Origin: RZYY01 sp036794825
Lineage (GTDB): Bacteria > Bacteroidota > Bacteroidia > Bacteroidales > 4484-276
Direction: 5' to 3'
DNA: 64,000 bases
Assembly: GCA_036794825.1 (NCBI GenBank)
Contig: DAIRGA010000005.1
Coordinates: 124,001 to 188,000, forward strand
The notes beneath the pieces were generated by a model, which was not told the DNA's origin, did no database searches, and saw only the letters and a program-made list of their open reading frames with translations. Position 1 is the stretch's first letter. Each line of letters starts with the position of its first letter. Below are positions 8,041-16,562 of the stretch, one piece after another. The position numbers and the translations under genes are program-made.

Positions 8041-9024
8041 TTACATCAGGTTGATTACTTTCCCGGTAAAAATGGTGATGAGGATCAATGCGAAGATTAA
8101 TTCGGGAAGCAGGGTTTTTTTGGTTTGGGATAAATACGCTGAAAGCATCGCAGATAAAGGGATTAAAGTAAGCATCAGGTGAAATTTCAGGTCAGCGCCC
8201 GCCCAAAAAGCAGTTATAAGTGCGAAAATGAAGAAAAAAACCAATACCCTGAACTTCCTCCGGATTTCGATTGCGTTGGATAAAATCCGCTTCATGACTT
8301 CGTTGTACCCAATTACAAATAAAATGAAGAAGAGCGCCCAGATAGTAATAATATATGGGTCAAATTTAAAATCAAAAGCACTGATTGACAATAAGTTATT
8401 GGTAAATTTGAGAAACGCTTCGGAGAGTTGATCGTTCCATAAAAAGTAGAAAGCAGCAAATAACCATGGGATTGCAACCCCCGTAAAGGAAATAATCAAT
8501 GTTCTGAACGAAATGCTTTGAAAAATCATCAGGCTGAACCAGAGGAAAACGAGAAACCAGATAGCCGGGAAATAGAGCAGAGATGCAACTCCTATTAAAA
8601 AACCGGCATCAAACGCCCTGGTGCGCACTTTTTGTTCACCGTAAAAATTGAAGATGGTGTTGATGAGCAGGATCATGATCAGGTTGATCAAAAGCATGGT
8701 GCCGGGTTGCAGCAGCACCACCGCACTGCTCATCATGGTCAGATAAAGTGCGGCCGTAAGTAATTGATTCAGTGGTACAAGACGATTGTTTTCGAGCACC
8801 TGGTTGAGGATAAATGCCTGAAGGAGCAGAAGAACCAACATCAATAATCCAAAAATCAAAGGAAAAGACTTGTCGAGCGAAGCCAGGAACTCATTCCTGA
8901 ATCCTGACCCGGCAGCAGCGAACATTTCGGGGTTGAGCAACGCATCAATTCTTAACAGCACTGCAAAAATCAGCAGGGCTAAATATTGCCCGAAATACCG
9001 CGACCGAAATACTCTGACAATCAT
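8041..9024 (-). CDS. Polytopic membrane protein, DUF6427-like
   Basis: The 327-residue protein has about eight to ten hydrophobic segments, including a very leucine-rich one (LIFGLLMLVLLLLQAFI). It has a short charged N-terminus (MIVRVFRSRYFG) and no signal peptide, so it is an inner-membrane protein. Its size, its N-terminus and motifs such as FYGEQKVRTRAFDAGFLIG, FLWFSLMIF and GYNEVMKR match the Bacteroidota-restricted family DUF6427 as I remember it. No enzymatic residues stand out and its function is unknown. It lies between purD (29-bp gap) and rnhB (2-bp gap) in one minus-strand operon. Confidence 0.75.
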   Translation of the reverse strand: MIVRVFRSRYFGQYLALLIFAVLLRIDALLNPEMFAAAGSGFRNEFLASLDKSFPLIFGLLMLVLLLLQAFILNQVLENNRLVPLNQLLTAALYLTMMSSAVVLLQPGTMLLINLIMILLINTIFNFYGEQKVRTRAFDAGFLIGVASLLYFPAIWFLVFLWFSLMIFQSISFRTLIISFTGVAIPWLFAAFYFLWNDQLSEAFLKFTNNLLSISAFDFKFDPYIITIWALFFILFVIGYNEVMKRILSNAIEIRRKFRVLVFFFIFALITAFWAGADLKFHLMLTLIPLSAMLSAYLSQTKKTLLPELIFALILITIFTGKVINLM

Positions 9025-9053
9025 AGATTGGTTATCTTTTAAAATTCAATGAT

Positions 9054-10346
9054 TTAGCTTAAAAGTTTTATAAAAAGCAAATCCCTGCCCAGGTCTTTTC
9101 GATAATATTTTCCTTCAAAATCAACCTTTTCGGCGTTTTTGTAAGATTTTTCAAGCGCTTCCTGTAACGAAGCGGCCAGCGAAGTTATGGCAATCACTCT
9201 GCCACCATTGGTAACAATTTGCTCTCCAATCATTTTTACCCCGGCATGAAAAAGAATGCTGTCCTCAATTTCGGGGCTGATGCTGATTGGTTTTCCTTTT
9301 TCAAAATTGCCGGGATAACCGCCCGAAACCAGGAATACAGTTGCAGCATGTTGATTATCAATCTCTAAAGTAAGATTAGAAAGTCTGTTTGATTCGATTG
9401 CTGTAAAAAGTTCCAGGAGGTCGCTTTTAATTCTGGGAATTACCACCTCTGATTCCGGATCGCCAAGCCGGCAATTGTACTCGATTACTTTGGGATTTCC
9501 ATCAACATTGATTAAGCCAAAAAATATAAATCCTTTGTAAACAATGTTTTCCTCTATCAAACCTTTGATCGTTGGTTCGATAATTTGTTCCCTGACTTTC
9601 GTCATAAAAACAGCATCAGCAAAAGGAACCGGTGAAACCGATCCCATCCCGCCGGTATTTGGACCGGTATCGCCTTCACCAATACGTTTGTAGTCTTTGG
9701 CTTCGGGTAAAAGAAGGTAGTTTTTCCCGTCAGTCAGCACAAACACCGATAACTCAATACCGCTGAGGAACTCCTCAATGACCACCTTCTCAGAAGCAGA
9801 ACCAAATTCTCGTCCCTGCACCATTTCATTAAGCCGCTCACGCGCTTCTGCAAGATCCGGCGTGATTATCACGCCCTTGCCGGCTGCCAGACCGTCGGCT
9901 TTAAGAACGTACGGCGGAACCATATTACCCAGTAAATCAACTCCCTGGCTAAGATTTTCCAGCGTGATGGTTGTATGCGAAGCAGTGGGAATGCCATGCC
10001 GAAGCATAAAATGTTTCGCAAAATCCTTGCTCCCCTCGAGCATGGCGCCTTTTGCTGATGGACCGATTACCGCAATATGATGAAGTTCCGGGTGATGTGC
10101 GAAATAGTCGTAGATTCCTTTCACAAGTGGAGCTTCAGGGCCAACCACTATCATCCGGATTTCATTCTCAGTCACAAATTTTGCAACACCCTCAAAATCT
10201 TCAGGATCAATAGAAACATTCTTCCCGATCAACCCGGTACCAGCATTCCCGGGAGCTATGAAAAGCTCAGTCAGCATTGGGCTTTGAACGATTTTCCATG
10301 CAAGGGCGTGCTCCCTTCCTCCGGAACCAAGCAGCAGTACATTCAT
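9054..10346 (-). CDS. purD: Phosphoribosylamine-glycine ligase
   Basis: PurD joins 5-phosphoribosylamine and glycine with ATP to form GAR, the second step of purine synthesis. The 430-residue product has the normal length. It begins with MNVLLLGSGGREHALAWK, the PurD N-terminal domain. The ATP-grasp region follows, with YVLKADGLAAGKGV and the signature-like NCRLGDPESEVV motif (about residues 295-306). The C-terminal domain includes FHAGVKM and GGRVIAITSLA. No purM or purN is fused to it, and no other purine-synthesis gene is adjacent. It is the first gene of an operon with the DUF6427-like gene and rnhB. Confidence 0.97.
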   Translation of the reverse strand: MNVLLLGSGGREHALAWKIVQSPMLTELFIAPGNAGTGLIGKNVSIDPEDFEGVAKFVTENEIRMIVVGPEAPLVKGIYDYFAHHPELHHIAVIGPSAKGAMLEGSKDFAKHFMLRHGIPTASHTTITLENLSQGVDLLGNMVPPYVLKADGLAAGKGVIITPDLAEARERLNEMVQGREFGSASEKVVIEEFLSGIELSVFVLTDGKNYLLLPEAKDYKRIGEGDTGPNTGGMGSVSPVPFADAVFMTKVREQIIEPTIKGLIEENIVYKGFIFFGLINVDGNPKVIEYNCRLGDPESEVVIPRIKSDLLELFTAIESNRLSNLTLEIDNQHAATVFLVSGGYPGNFEKGKPISISPEIEDSILFHAGVKMIGEQIVTNGGRVIAITSLAASLQEALEKSYKNAEKVDFEGKYYRKDLGRDLLFIKLLS

Positions 10347-10368
10347 GCTTTTTTTTGCTGCAAATTAA

Positions 10369-10376
10369 CAAAATTA
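10369..10376 (-). promoter_or_regulatory. TAnnTTTG -7 box for purD operon
   Basis: On the minus strand TAATTTTG lies 22 bases before the purD ATG. It is back to back with a box for the divergent gene at 10388-10395. Confidence 0.55.
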
Positions 10377-10387
10377 TCCTGAAGGTG

Positions 10388-10395
10388 TATTTTTG
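10388..10395 (+). promoter_or_regulatory. TAnnTTTG -7 box for the TTG-initiated gene at 10416
   Basis: TATTTTTG lies 20 bases before the TTG start codon. Transcription would begin near 10402, leaving a leader of roughly 14 bases. Confidence 0.5.
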
Positions 10396-10415
10396 CCGGC
10401 CTAACCATTTATGCC

Positions 10416-11939
10416 TTGCGAAAAATCATACTTGCTTCAGTATTTTTCCTCCTGACGAGTGTATTAATCTCCCAAAACAGGCTGAATTACAGTTATTCCA
10501 ATAACTCTGTGTATGTTTTTCACTACGGAAAAGGGGAAACCCCCGACATGAAGAATTACTTTGTGCGCGAATTGTCGAAAATCAATTACCTCAATCCTTA
10601 TCTGACCAGTTACAGTCTTGGATATGAATTGAAAATCAATATACTGGAGACAGGTGAAAACACTTTGGAAATCGAAAGCATACTGGTTCCGGAAAAGATT
10701 TACGGAGAAGTCGCTTACAGGGATTTTGATCTTGGTACTCTTCTTTTACCGCCAATGTATGCATTTACAATTTTGATCATGGCGGATGGAAAAGAGCTAC
10801 ACGCCTGGGAATCAGGTCAGTTGGTAACCGGAAAGCCGGTAAAAAGTTTCTGGAAGTTGCCTGCCGGAACAAATCCGGGTCAAGACAATTTTGATGTGAA
10901 CGGGATGCAGTTTTTTTATGATGAAAATTCAGCAGGCCTTTTCAGCAGGCGTCTTGACGAGATCCACGAATATCTTGCCTACCTTGAGCTGATCGGTTAT
11001 TCGCTTACCAAGGTAAAAGCCATTGATCCTGAGTTGTCCGGTGCCCTGTTTGCCAATCATTTTGCCATTTACGACCTGGAACGATTTCAAACTCAGCTTA
11101 ATTCAACAGCATTTAACCCTGAAATGGGGATTCCGGATCATTACGACAAGGAATTCAGGTCAGGATCAGTGGAATTGAACTCAAATCTCCGGAGGTTGAG
11201 AACAATTTTGGGAATAACACTGGGAAATACTGATCTTAGGATTAATGACAATGATTACAGTGCTGCTGTTTCGAAGCTCATTGAAATCCAGATTGGTTAT
11301 CTGGAGGAGATGAGAAAAACGACTCACTTTCACGAACCAGTTTACCTCGACTTTGCTGAACTACTTAAAAATCAGGAGGATTGGAATAAGCTGTCAGATG
11401 GCGTGGTTGAGCAGTTTGATAAGATTGACTCTGCGATACTCCGTTATCAGCTGGCTGACCATCTTTGGAGAAAGTATGCCGAAAAGGGCGATGAATTCTA
11501 TGCCAAAGAACAATACAACGAATCGCTTTTAATGCTGACCTCAGCCGATGTTGCTTGTCGCTCCAATCCGCAGATTGACTGTGGGTTGCAGATTTTCAAC
11601 AAGCTCTCGAAAGCAAGATTTGGAATTTATGATTCCTATCTTGGCATAGCCACCGCTGCGATGAATGTCAAAAATTATGACCTTGCCAGACGGTATCTCT
11701 CCATGGCTGCCGACTACCAAAAAAATAATTCCACACTGATTATCCTGCCATCGGCTGTAAACGATCTTTACGAAAAGCTTGCCTGGCAGTATTTTGATGC
11801 AGGTCGTTCTGCGGTTCGGGCTGAAAAATGGGATACAGCATTCAAATATCTAACTGCCTCCCGGGATATTTACAACCAGCTCGGAAAGGATGATTTTGAC
11901 GAATCTATCCTAAAAGAATTATCAAAAATCAGAAAATAG
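10416..11939 (+). CDS. Secreted hypothetical protein with helical TPR-like C-terminal half
   Basis: The 507-residue product begins at a TTG codon. The ATG five bases upstream is in another frame. The TTG start yields a good signal peptide (MRKIILASVFFLLTSVLIS). Residues 20-140 look beta-rich, with YSYSNNSVYVFHYGKGETP. From about residue 320 the protein is helical with repeated Ala/Tyr/Leu patterns such as AKEQYNESLLMLTSAD, AMNVKNYDLARRYLSMAAD and AVRAEKWDTAFKYLTASRD, which resemble tetratricopeptide repeats. A periplasmic or outer-membrane-associated protein is likely. I do not recognise the family. The gene diverges from purD and is followed by pepE after 146 bp. Confidence 0.8.
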   Translation: MRKIILASVFFLLTSVLISQNRLNYSYSNNSVYVFHYGKGETPDMKNYFVRELSKINYLNPYLTSYSLGYELKINILETGENTLEIESILVPEKIYGEVAYRDFDLGTLLLPPMYAFTILIMADGKELHAWESGQLVTGKPVKSFWKLPAGTNPGQDNFDVNGMQFFYDENSAGLFSRRLDEIHEYLAYLELIGYSLTKVKAIDPELSGALFANHFAIYDLERFQTQLNSTAFNPEMGIPDHYDKEFRSGSVELNSNLRRLRTILGITLGNTDLRINDNDYSAAVSKLIEIQIGYLEEMRKTTHFHEPVYLDFAELLKNQEDWNKLSDGVVEQFDKIDSAILRYQLADHLWRKYAEKGDEFYAKEQYNESLLMLTSADVACRSNPQIDCGLQIFNKLSKARFGIYDSYLGIATAAMNVKNYDLARRYLSMAADYQKNNSTLIILPSAVNDLYEKLAWQYFDAGRSAVRAEKWDTAFKYLTASRDIYNQLGKDDFDESILKELSKIRK

Positions 11940-12085
11940 CCCTTCGATTTAAGATATTAAATATCAATACATTAGATCTCTTAAATTGAAATTATTGCGG
12001 ATTTGTAAAGAGAAAATCAACTTTTACCGGAATTTTTTTTCATATTTGCAAAACCTGAAGAATATAATTTACAACTCAAATTAAG

Positions 12086-12823
12086 ATGAAGAAACGACTA
12101 CTTTTGCTAAGTAATTCTACCAACCCCGGCGAGCCTTACCTTGGCTGGCCGCGCAAGTTTATTACAGATTTTATGTCGGGAACAGGTGTGAAAGACATCC
12201 TGTTTGTGCCCTTTGCCGGTGTTGGCCTCTCCACTGAAAGCCTCGAAGAATCGTACAACGTTTACGAAAAAAGAGTTCAGGGCGTTTTTGGAGAGTTAGG
12301 TTTGAATATCTATTCGATCCACCATACCGATGATCCTCTGAAGATGGTTAAAAACGCCGGAGCCATTGCAGTGGGAGGTGGAAACACTTTTCATCTGGTG
12401 TATATGATGCACAGGTTGAAAATAATGGAAGCAATCCGGAATCGCGTGCTCGAAGGTGCGCACTTTATGGGATGGAGCGCCGGTAGCAATGTGGCCTGTC
12501 CTTTCCTTAAGACCACCAACGACATGCCCATCATACAGCCCGAAAGCTTTGACTGTATGCATCTCATTCCGTTCCAGATCAATCCGCATTATCTTGATGT
12601 TTCGCCCGCAGGGCATGGAGGAGAAACCCGCCAGCAGCGCATCGAAGAGTTTATGGTGATCAACCGGAAAATGACAGTAGTCGGGCTGCGCGAAGCTACT
12701 TTGCTGCAGGTTGAAAACGACAAAATTGAACTCAAGGGCAACCGACCTATGAGGGTATTCAATTTCGGCAAAGAACCGGTTGAATACAATCCGGGCGACA
12801 ACATTGGTTTTCTGCTGAAATAA
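12086..12823 (+). CDS. pepE: Dipeptidase E (alpha-aspartyl dipeptidase, family S51)
   Basis: PepE hydrolyses dipeptides with an N-terminal aspartate in the cytoplasm. The 245-residue protein lacks a signal peptide and has the family's alpha/beta architecture. The nucleophile elbow GWSAGSN puts the catalytic Ser at residue 131. His168 in QINPHYLD fits the rest of the triad, and the TTNDMPII segment matches PepE closely. GAIAVGGGNTFHLVY near residue 93 is another S51 hallmark. The methyltransferase gene starts 3 bases after its stop, indicating an operon. An Asp-specific dipeptidase fits with the Asp/Glu-directed S46 peptidase elsewhere in the window. Confidence 0.95.
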   Translation: MKKRLLLLSNSTNPGEPYLGWPRKFITDFMSGTGVKDILFVPFAGVGLSTESLEESYNVYEKRVQGVFGELGLNIYSIHHTDDPLKMVKNAGAIAVGGGNTFHLVYMMHRLKIMEAIRNRVLEGAHFMGWSAGSNVACPFLKTTNDMPIIQPESFDCMHLIPFQINPHYLDVSPAGHGGETRQQRIEEFMVINRKMTVVGLREATLLQVENDKIELKGNRPMRVFNFGKEPVEYNPGDNIGFLLK

Positions 12824-12826
12824 AGT

Positions 12827-13426
12827 ATGCACAATCCCTGGGATACCCGTTACAGCGGAGAAGAGTATTTCTACGGCACAAAGCCGAATACCTTCTTCGC
12901 TGATTTTTTATCTACCTTCAATAAAACCGGCAAAATTTTGCTCCCCGGCGAAGGAGAGGGTCGAAATGCTGTGTTTGCCGCTTCACGAGGATGGCAGGTA
13001 GATGCTTTCGACAGCAGCGAAGTGGCAAGGAAGAAAGCGTTGAAACTGGCAGCTGAAAATTCAGTGAACATTAGCTATCAAATACTTGATATTGAAAATT
13101 TTACAGCCGGAGATGCATCCTACGACCTGGTATCCCTGATTTTTATTCATCTGCCTGAATGGCTCAGAGTGAGGTTTCACGCTGAGATCATAAAGGTACT
13201 CAAGCCGGGCGGAAAGCTTTTTATGGCTGCATTCAGCAAGGAACAAATCGCCTTTAATTCTGGTGGCCCCCCTGATGTTGAACTTCTCTATTCATCACAA
13301 ATTCTTCAGAAGGATTTTGCACTTCTGCTGCCTTTGCAGCTATGTCAACAAAGGGTAATTTTGAACGAAGGCCGCCACCATGGTGAGGCAGATATTTTGA
13401 TTTTTGTAGGAGAAAAGTTAGTCTAA
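12827..13426 (+). CDS. Class I SAM-dependent methyltransferase
   Basis: The 199-residue protein has a Rossmann-type methyltransferase core. Motif I reads LLPGEGEGRNAVFAA, with the acidic and glycine-rich loop that binds S-adenosylmethionine. Next comes WQVDAFDSS with the Asp that contacts the ribose, then SYDLVSLIFIHLP (motif IV region) and VLKPGGKLFMAAF (post-I/motif VI). It resembles the small TehB/UbiE-like group, but the substrate is unknown. Translation is probably coupled to pepE, 3 bases upstream. It converges on the DUF302 gene with a 3-base gap. Confidence 0.88.
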   Translation: MHNPWDTRYSGEEYFYGTKPNTFFADFLSTFNKTGKILLPGEGEGRNAVFAASRGWQVDAFDSSEVARKKALKLAAENSVNISYQILDIENFTAGDASYDLVSLIFIHLPEWLRVRFHAEIIKVLKPGGKLFMAAFSKEQIAFNSGGPPDVELLYSSQILQKDFALLLPLQLCQQRVILNEGRHHGEADILIFVGEKLV

Positions 13427-13429
13427 AAC

Positions 13430-13822
13430 TCAACCATTGAGGCTGCTGAGCATTTTCTCCATTCTCTCGCGTACTTCGGCAGCCAGTTGCAGAAGTTCCT
13501 GGTTTTTTGTAGCTTGCATTGTAACTACCGGGTTAATAGCTGAAATTTCAATCACGCCGTTTCCAATTTCCTGAACAATGACGTTGCAGGGCAGCATTAC
13601 TCCTAATTTGTCTTCCATTTGAAGCCCCTTGTGAGCAAATGCCGGGTTGCAGGCGCCAAGGATGGTGTATTTCCGAAAGTCCACATCCAGCTTTTCCTTG
13701 AATTTTTCGTTGATGTTGATGCGGGAGAGAACACCAAATCCAACCTCCTTCAATTTTTCGTTAATGTCGTTGATGGCCTCTTCAAAGCCGGAATTAATTC
13801 TTCGTGTGATGTAATAACTCAT
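13430..13822 (-). CDS. DUF302 domain protein
   Basis: The 130-residue protein is almost entirely one DUF302 domain. Diagnostic segments are VGFGVLSRININEKFKEKL, the YTILGACNPAFAHKGL block and LGVMLPCNVIVQE. A conserved cysteine sits in each of the last two. DUF302 proteins have a small alpha/beta fold and are often linked to sulfur or thiol metabolism, but no reaction is established. There is no signal peptide, so it is cytoplasmic. It lies alone between a convergent methyltransferase and an MFS gene. Confidence 0.88.
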   Translation of the reverse strand: MSYYITRRINSGFEEAINDINEKLKEVGFGVLSRININEKFKEKLDVDFRKYTILGACNPAFAHKGLQMEDKLGVMLPCNVIVQEIGNGVIEISAINPVVTMQATKNQELLQLAAEVRERMEKMLSSLNG

Positions 13823-13879
13823 TGTAATACAATTAAATAAATCATAGAAATTTGTTGAATGTCAAATATTTCAATCGGA

Positions 13880-15175
13880 TTAAATATTGATTTTATCTTT
13901 TACAAAAAAGGTGCTTACTGCGCCCAGAAGCATTAGCACGCCGGCCATGTAAAGCGATTTTACCGGGTCGCCGCCAAATGCGTATTTTAAGATCAGACCG
14001 CCAAAAATTCCGTTTACAATTTGCGGTATGGTTATGGACATATTGAACAATCCCATAAAAATCCCCATTTGTTTTGCGGGTATTGAGTTGGCAAGCATTG
14101 CATAAGGCATGGCAAGAATGCTGCCCCAGGCAATTCCGATGCCGACCATGGGAATCCAGAGTAATTGGTAATCAGGAATTACTGCAAACGAAAGAAACGA
14201 AAGTCCACCAAGCCCGAGTGCAATGGCGTGAGTGGGTTTACGGCCGATTTTTCTTGCTACAACCGGCAATAACAGTGCGATGGCCGCTGCAACACCGTTG
14301 TAAATCCCAAAGAGCACACCAACCCAGTCGCCAGCCTGTTGATATGCTGCCGAATCAGGATCGGTGGCGCCAAAGAAATGCCTTGCTATAGCCGGTGTGG
14401 TAAACACCCACATCGAAAACAAGGCAAACCATGTAAAAAACTGAACAGCAAGCAATTGCCACATTGTTGCCGGTATTTTGAAGCTTTGTTTCTTTTTAGA
14501 TTCTTCCTTTTTTTCGTCATAAAATTCCGGTGGGTATTCCTTTGTGGTGAATACCGTCCAAAGGATTGCCGAAACAAGCACGGCAGCACCAAAATAAAAG
14601 GATAAGACAACGTTGGGGGCTACCAACCCTTTGCCAGCGGCTTCATTGGATACCCCAAACCAGTTGCTGAGGATATAAGGCAGCCATGAACCCACAACAG
14701 CCCCGATGCCAATCAGCAGCGACTGTATGGAAAATCCGAGGGTGTGTTGCTCTGCCGGGAGTTTGTCGGCCACCAATGCCCTGAATGGCTCCATCGAAAT
14801 ATTGATGGAAGCATCCATTATCATTAGCAAACCACCTCCGATAAACATTGGCGCAATGAATGATGCCAGATGAGGTGCATTGGGCATCAAGATCAAAGCG
14901 ATGCTGGTGAGGAAAGCGCCCACAAGGAAATAGGGACGGCGCCGGCCGAAACGGTTCCAGGTTTTGTCGCTCATATAACCCACAATGGGCTGAACGATCA
15001 TCCCTGTTAGCGGGGCAACCAGCCAAAACCAGGAGAGATGTTCCACATCGGCACCAAACGTTTGTAAAACCCTGGATGCGTTGGCATTTTGCAAAGCAAA
15101 GCCAAACTGGATTCCCAGAAATCCAAAACTCATATTCCATATTTGCCAGAAAGAAAGGCGTGGTTTCTTACTCAT
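13880..15175 (-). CDS. MFS transporter, SLC45-like sugar carrier
   Basis: The 431-residue protein shows twelve hydrophobic segments and no signal peptide, typical of the major facilitator superfamily. The loop between helices 2 and 3 reads GYMSDKTWNRFGRRRPYF, the strong MFS motif (G-x-x-x-D-x-x-x-R-x-G-R-R) as found in the SLC45/GPH-like group that moves sucrose, maltose or related sugars with protons or sodium. A second, weaker copy (RKIGRKPTHA) lies between helices 8 and 9. No glycoside hydrolase gene is adjacent, so the substrate cannot be assigned. It is transcribed divergently from plsC. Confidence 0.88.
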   Translation of the reverse strand: MSKKPRLSFWQIWNMSFGFLGIQFGFALQNANASRVLQTFGADVEHLSWFWLVAPLTGMIVQPIVGYMSDKTWNRFGRRRPYFLVGAFLTSIALILMPNAPHLASFIAPMFIGGGLLMIMDASINISMEPFRALVADKLPAEQHTLGFSIQSLLIGIGAVVGSWLPYILSNWFGVSNEAAGKGLVAPNVVLSFYFGAAVLVSAILWTVFTTKEYPPEFYDEKKEESKKKQSFKIPATMWQLLAVQFFTWFALFSMWVFTTPAIARHFFGATDPDSAAYQQAGDWVGVLFGIYNGVAAAIALLLPVVARKIGRKPTHAIALGLGGLSFLSFAVIPDYQLLWIPMVGIGIAWGSILAMPYAMLANSIPAKQMGIFMGLFNMSITIPQIVNGIFGGLILKYAFGGDPVKSLYMAGVLMLLGAVSTFFVKDKINI

Positions 15176-15204
15176 AATTCGCTGCTGTTAATTTTATTCA
15201 CCGG

Positions 15205-15212
15205 CAAATATA
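15205..15212 (-). promoter_or_regulatory. TAnnTTTG -7 box for the MFS transporter gene
   Basis: On the minus strand TATATTTG lies 29 bases before the transporter ATG. It is only 11 bases from the plsC box on the other strand. Confidence 0.5.
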
Positions 15213-15223
15213 GTGGATTTGGT

Positions 15224-15231
15224 TACTTTTG
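15224..15231 (+). promoter_or_regulatory. TAnnTTTG -7 box for plsC
   Basis: TACTTTTG lies 32 bases before the ATG at 15264. It falls inside a longer reading that would use GTG at 15213, so it argues for the ATG start. Confidence 0.5.
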
Positions 15232-15263
15232 CCGTCAAAAATTCTTCAATATACTCAGAGCCA

Positions 15264-16004
15264 ATGACAAAGCAAAAAGTTTCCTTTAAATTTACTCTGA
15301 TCAACGTTGCCTTTGTATCGGTTTTACTCATTTTGGCAATCTTGTCTCCTTTACTGATGTTGCCATCTTTTATCCTGATGATTTTTGGAATAAACAAAAC
15401 TGCCGACCGGATGATCAATGGAATTGCCGGATTTTATTCAAGATTTGTGTTTGGCCTGTTTGGAATAAAAGTGAATGTTAAAGGCAAAGAAAATATTCCA
15501 CAGACCGGCAATCTTTGTTTTATCAGCAATCACCAGGGCTTGGCTGATATTCCGCTGATTGTGGGTTATGTGCCAAAGACTGTTGGCTTCATCGCAAAAG
15601 TGGAGTTGGGAAAAATTCCCGTTTTGAATATCTGGATGCGCGCCATGAAGTGCGTGCTGATTGACCGGCTGAATGCCCGGAATGCTATTGTTGCTATAAA
15701 TCGCGCCATCGAAAACATTCAGCAGGGACATCCCATGGTAATTTTTCCTGAAGGAACCCGGAGCCGGAGTGCGGAGATGGGGCATTTCAAACCAGGAAGC
15801 TTCAAACTGGTAACAGGATCTGATTGTATGGCTGTGCCTGTTACTATCAATGGTACTTACAAAATCGTGGAGACTACCGGAAAAATCACTCCTTCGAAGC
15901 TCAGCCTCACTATTCATCAGGCAATTGATGTTTCGGAATTGAGCGCTGATGAAAAAGCAAAACTCAGTGAGCGTGTTTATGAAATTGTGAAATCAGCGCT
16001 GTAA
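15264..16004 (+). CDS. plsC: 1-acyl-sn-glycerol-3-phosphate acyltransferase
   Basis: PlsC adds the second acyl chain to lysophosphatidic acid, making phosphatidic acid at the inner membrane. The 246-residue protein has two N-terminal hydrophobic segments (residues 11-45). The acyltransferase motifs follow: NHQGLAD with the catalytic H-x4-D pair (His90, Asp95), a second block around WMRAMKCVLIDR, FPEGTRSRS, and the VPVTINGTY block. I chose the ATG over an in-frame GTG 17 codons upstream because the -7 box lies between them. It diverges from the MFS gene and converges on the DUF2147 gene. Confidence 0.92.
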   Translation: MTKQKVSFKFTLINVAFVSVLLILAILSPLLMLPSFILMIFGINKTADRMINGIAGFYSRFVFGLFGIKVNVKGKENIPQTGNLCFISNHQGLADIPLIVGYVPKTVGFIAKVELGKIPVLNIWMRAMKCVLIDRLNARNAIVAINRAIENIQQGHPMVIFPEGTRSRSAEMGHFKPGSFKLVTGSDCMAVPVTINGTYKIVETTGKITPSKLSLTIHQAIDVSELSADEKAKLSERVYEIVKSAL

Positions 16005-16022
16005 TTGATTATTGAGCCAGAT

Positions 16023-16484
16023 TTATTCAACTCTGGTCCAGTAAGTTGTCCGCCCTATCAACGAAATTCCAATGTATCCCCGAACTTTAAGGGTATTTTT
16101 TGTTTTGTCGGTGAAGACCATATAGCAACTATAAGTGTTTCCGCTTTTGGGGTCGTAAATTTCGCCGTCTTCCCATTCGTCCGACCCATCAAATTTGAAA
16201 TTGGATAAGAGGGTCAAACCCATGACCGGACGTTTTTTAAGCTCATTATCAGGGTTCTTCTTGTCAAGTTTCGGCTTGCCTGTTTCGTCGTCAATCGGTA
16301 ATTTTAACCAGACGACTTTGCCAAAATAGACCCCGTTTTTATTTTCGATCTGAACGTGTGCATCCTTGTCTTCGTTAAGCCATACCCCGAGGATATCGTC
16401 TGCTTTTACCTGGGATTTTACCGAAACCGGAAGAAGAAATACTGCAATAAAGAAGAAAATTGAAGTTCTGAAAATTGTTGTCAT
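16023..16484 (-). CDS. DUF2147 secreted protein
   Basis: The 153-residue product has a signal peptide (FFFIAVFLLPVSVKSQ). A DUF2147 domain fills the rest: DDILGVWLNEDKDAHVQI at the start, VYFGKVVWLKLPID in the middle, GLTLLSNFKFDGSDEWEDG, and a final strand ending GISLIGRTTYWTRVE. The fold is a small beta barrel of lipocalin type. DUF2147 proteins are common in Bacteroidota and Proteobacteria, but their ligand or role is not known. Periplasmic location is inferred from the signal peptide. Confidence 0.88.
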   Translation of the reverse strand: MTTIFRTSIFFFIAVFLLPVSVKSQVKADDILGVWLNEDKDAHVQIENKNGVYFGKVVWLKLPIDDETGKPKLDKKNPDNELKKRPVMGLTLLSNFKFDGSDEWEDGEIYDPKSGNTYSCYMVFTDKTKNTLKVRGYIGISLIGRTTYWTRVE

Positions 16485-16508
16485 GCTTTATGTAATTAAA
16501 ATTGTGGG

Positions 16509-16516
16509 CAAAAGTA
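16509..16516 (-). promoter_or_regulatory. TAnnTTTG -7 box for the DUF2147 gene
   Basis: On the minus strand TACTTTTG lies 24 bases before the ATG, consistent with a monocistronic transcript. Confidence 0.5.
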
Positions 16517-16562
16517 ACTTATTTTCAGTGTGAAATTCATGGATGCAAAAGCGGCGGATGGT

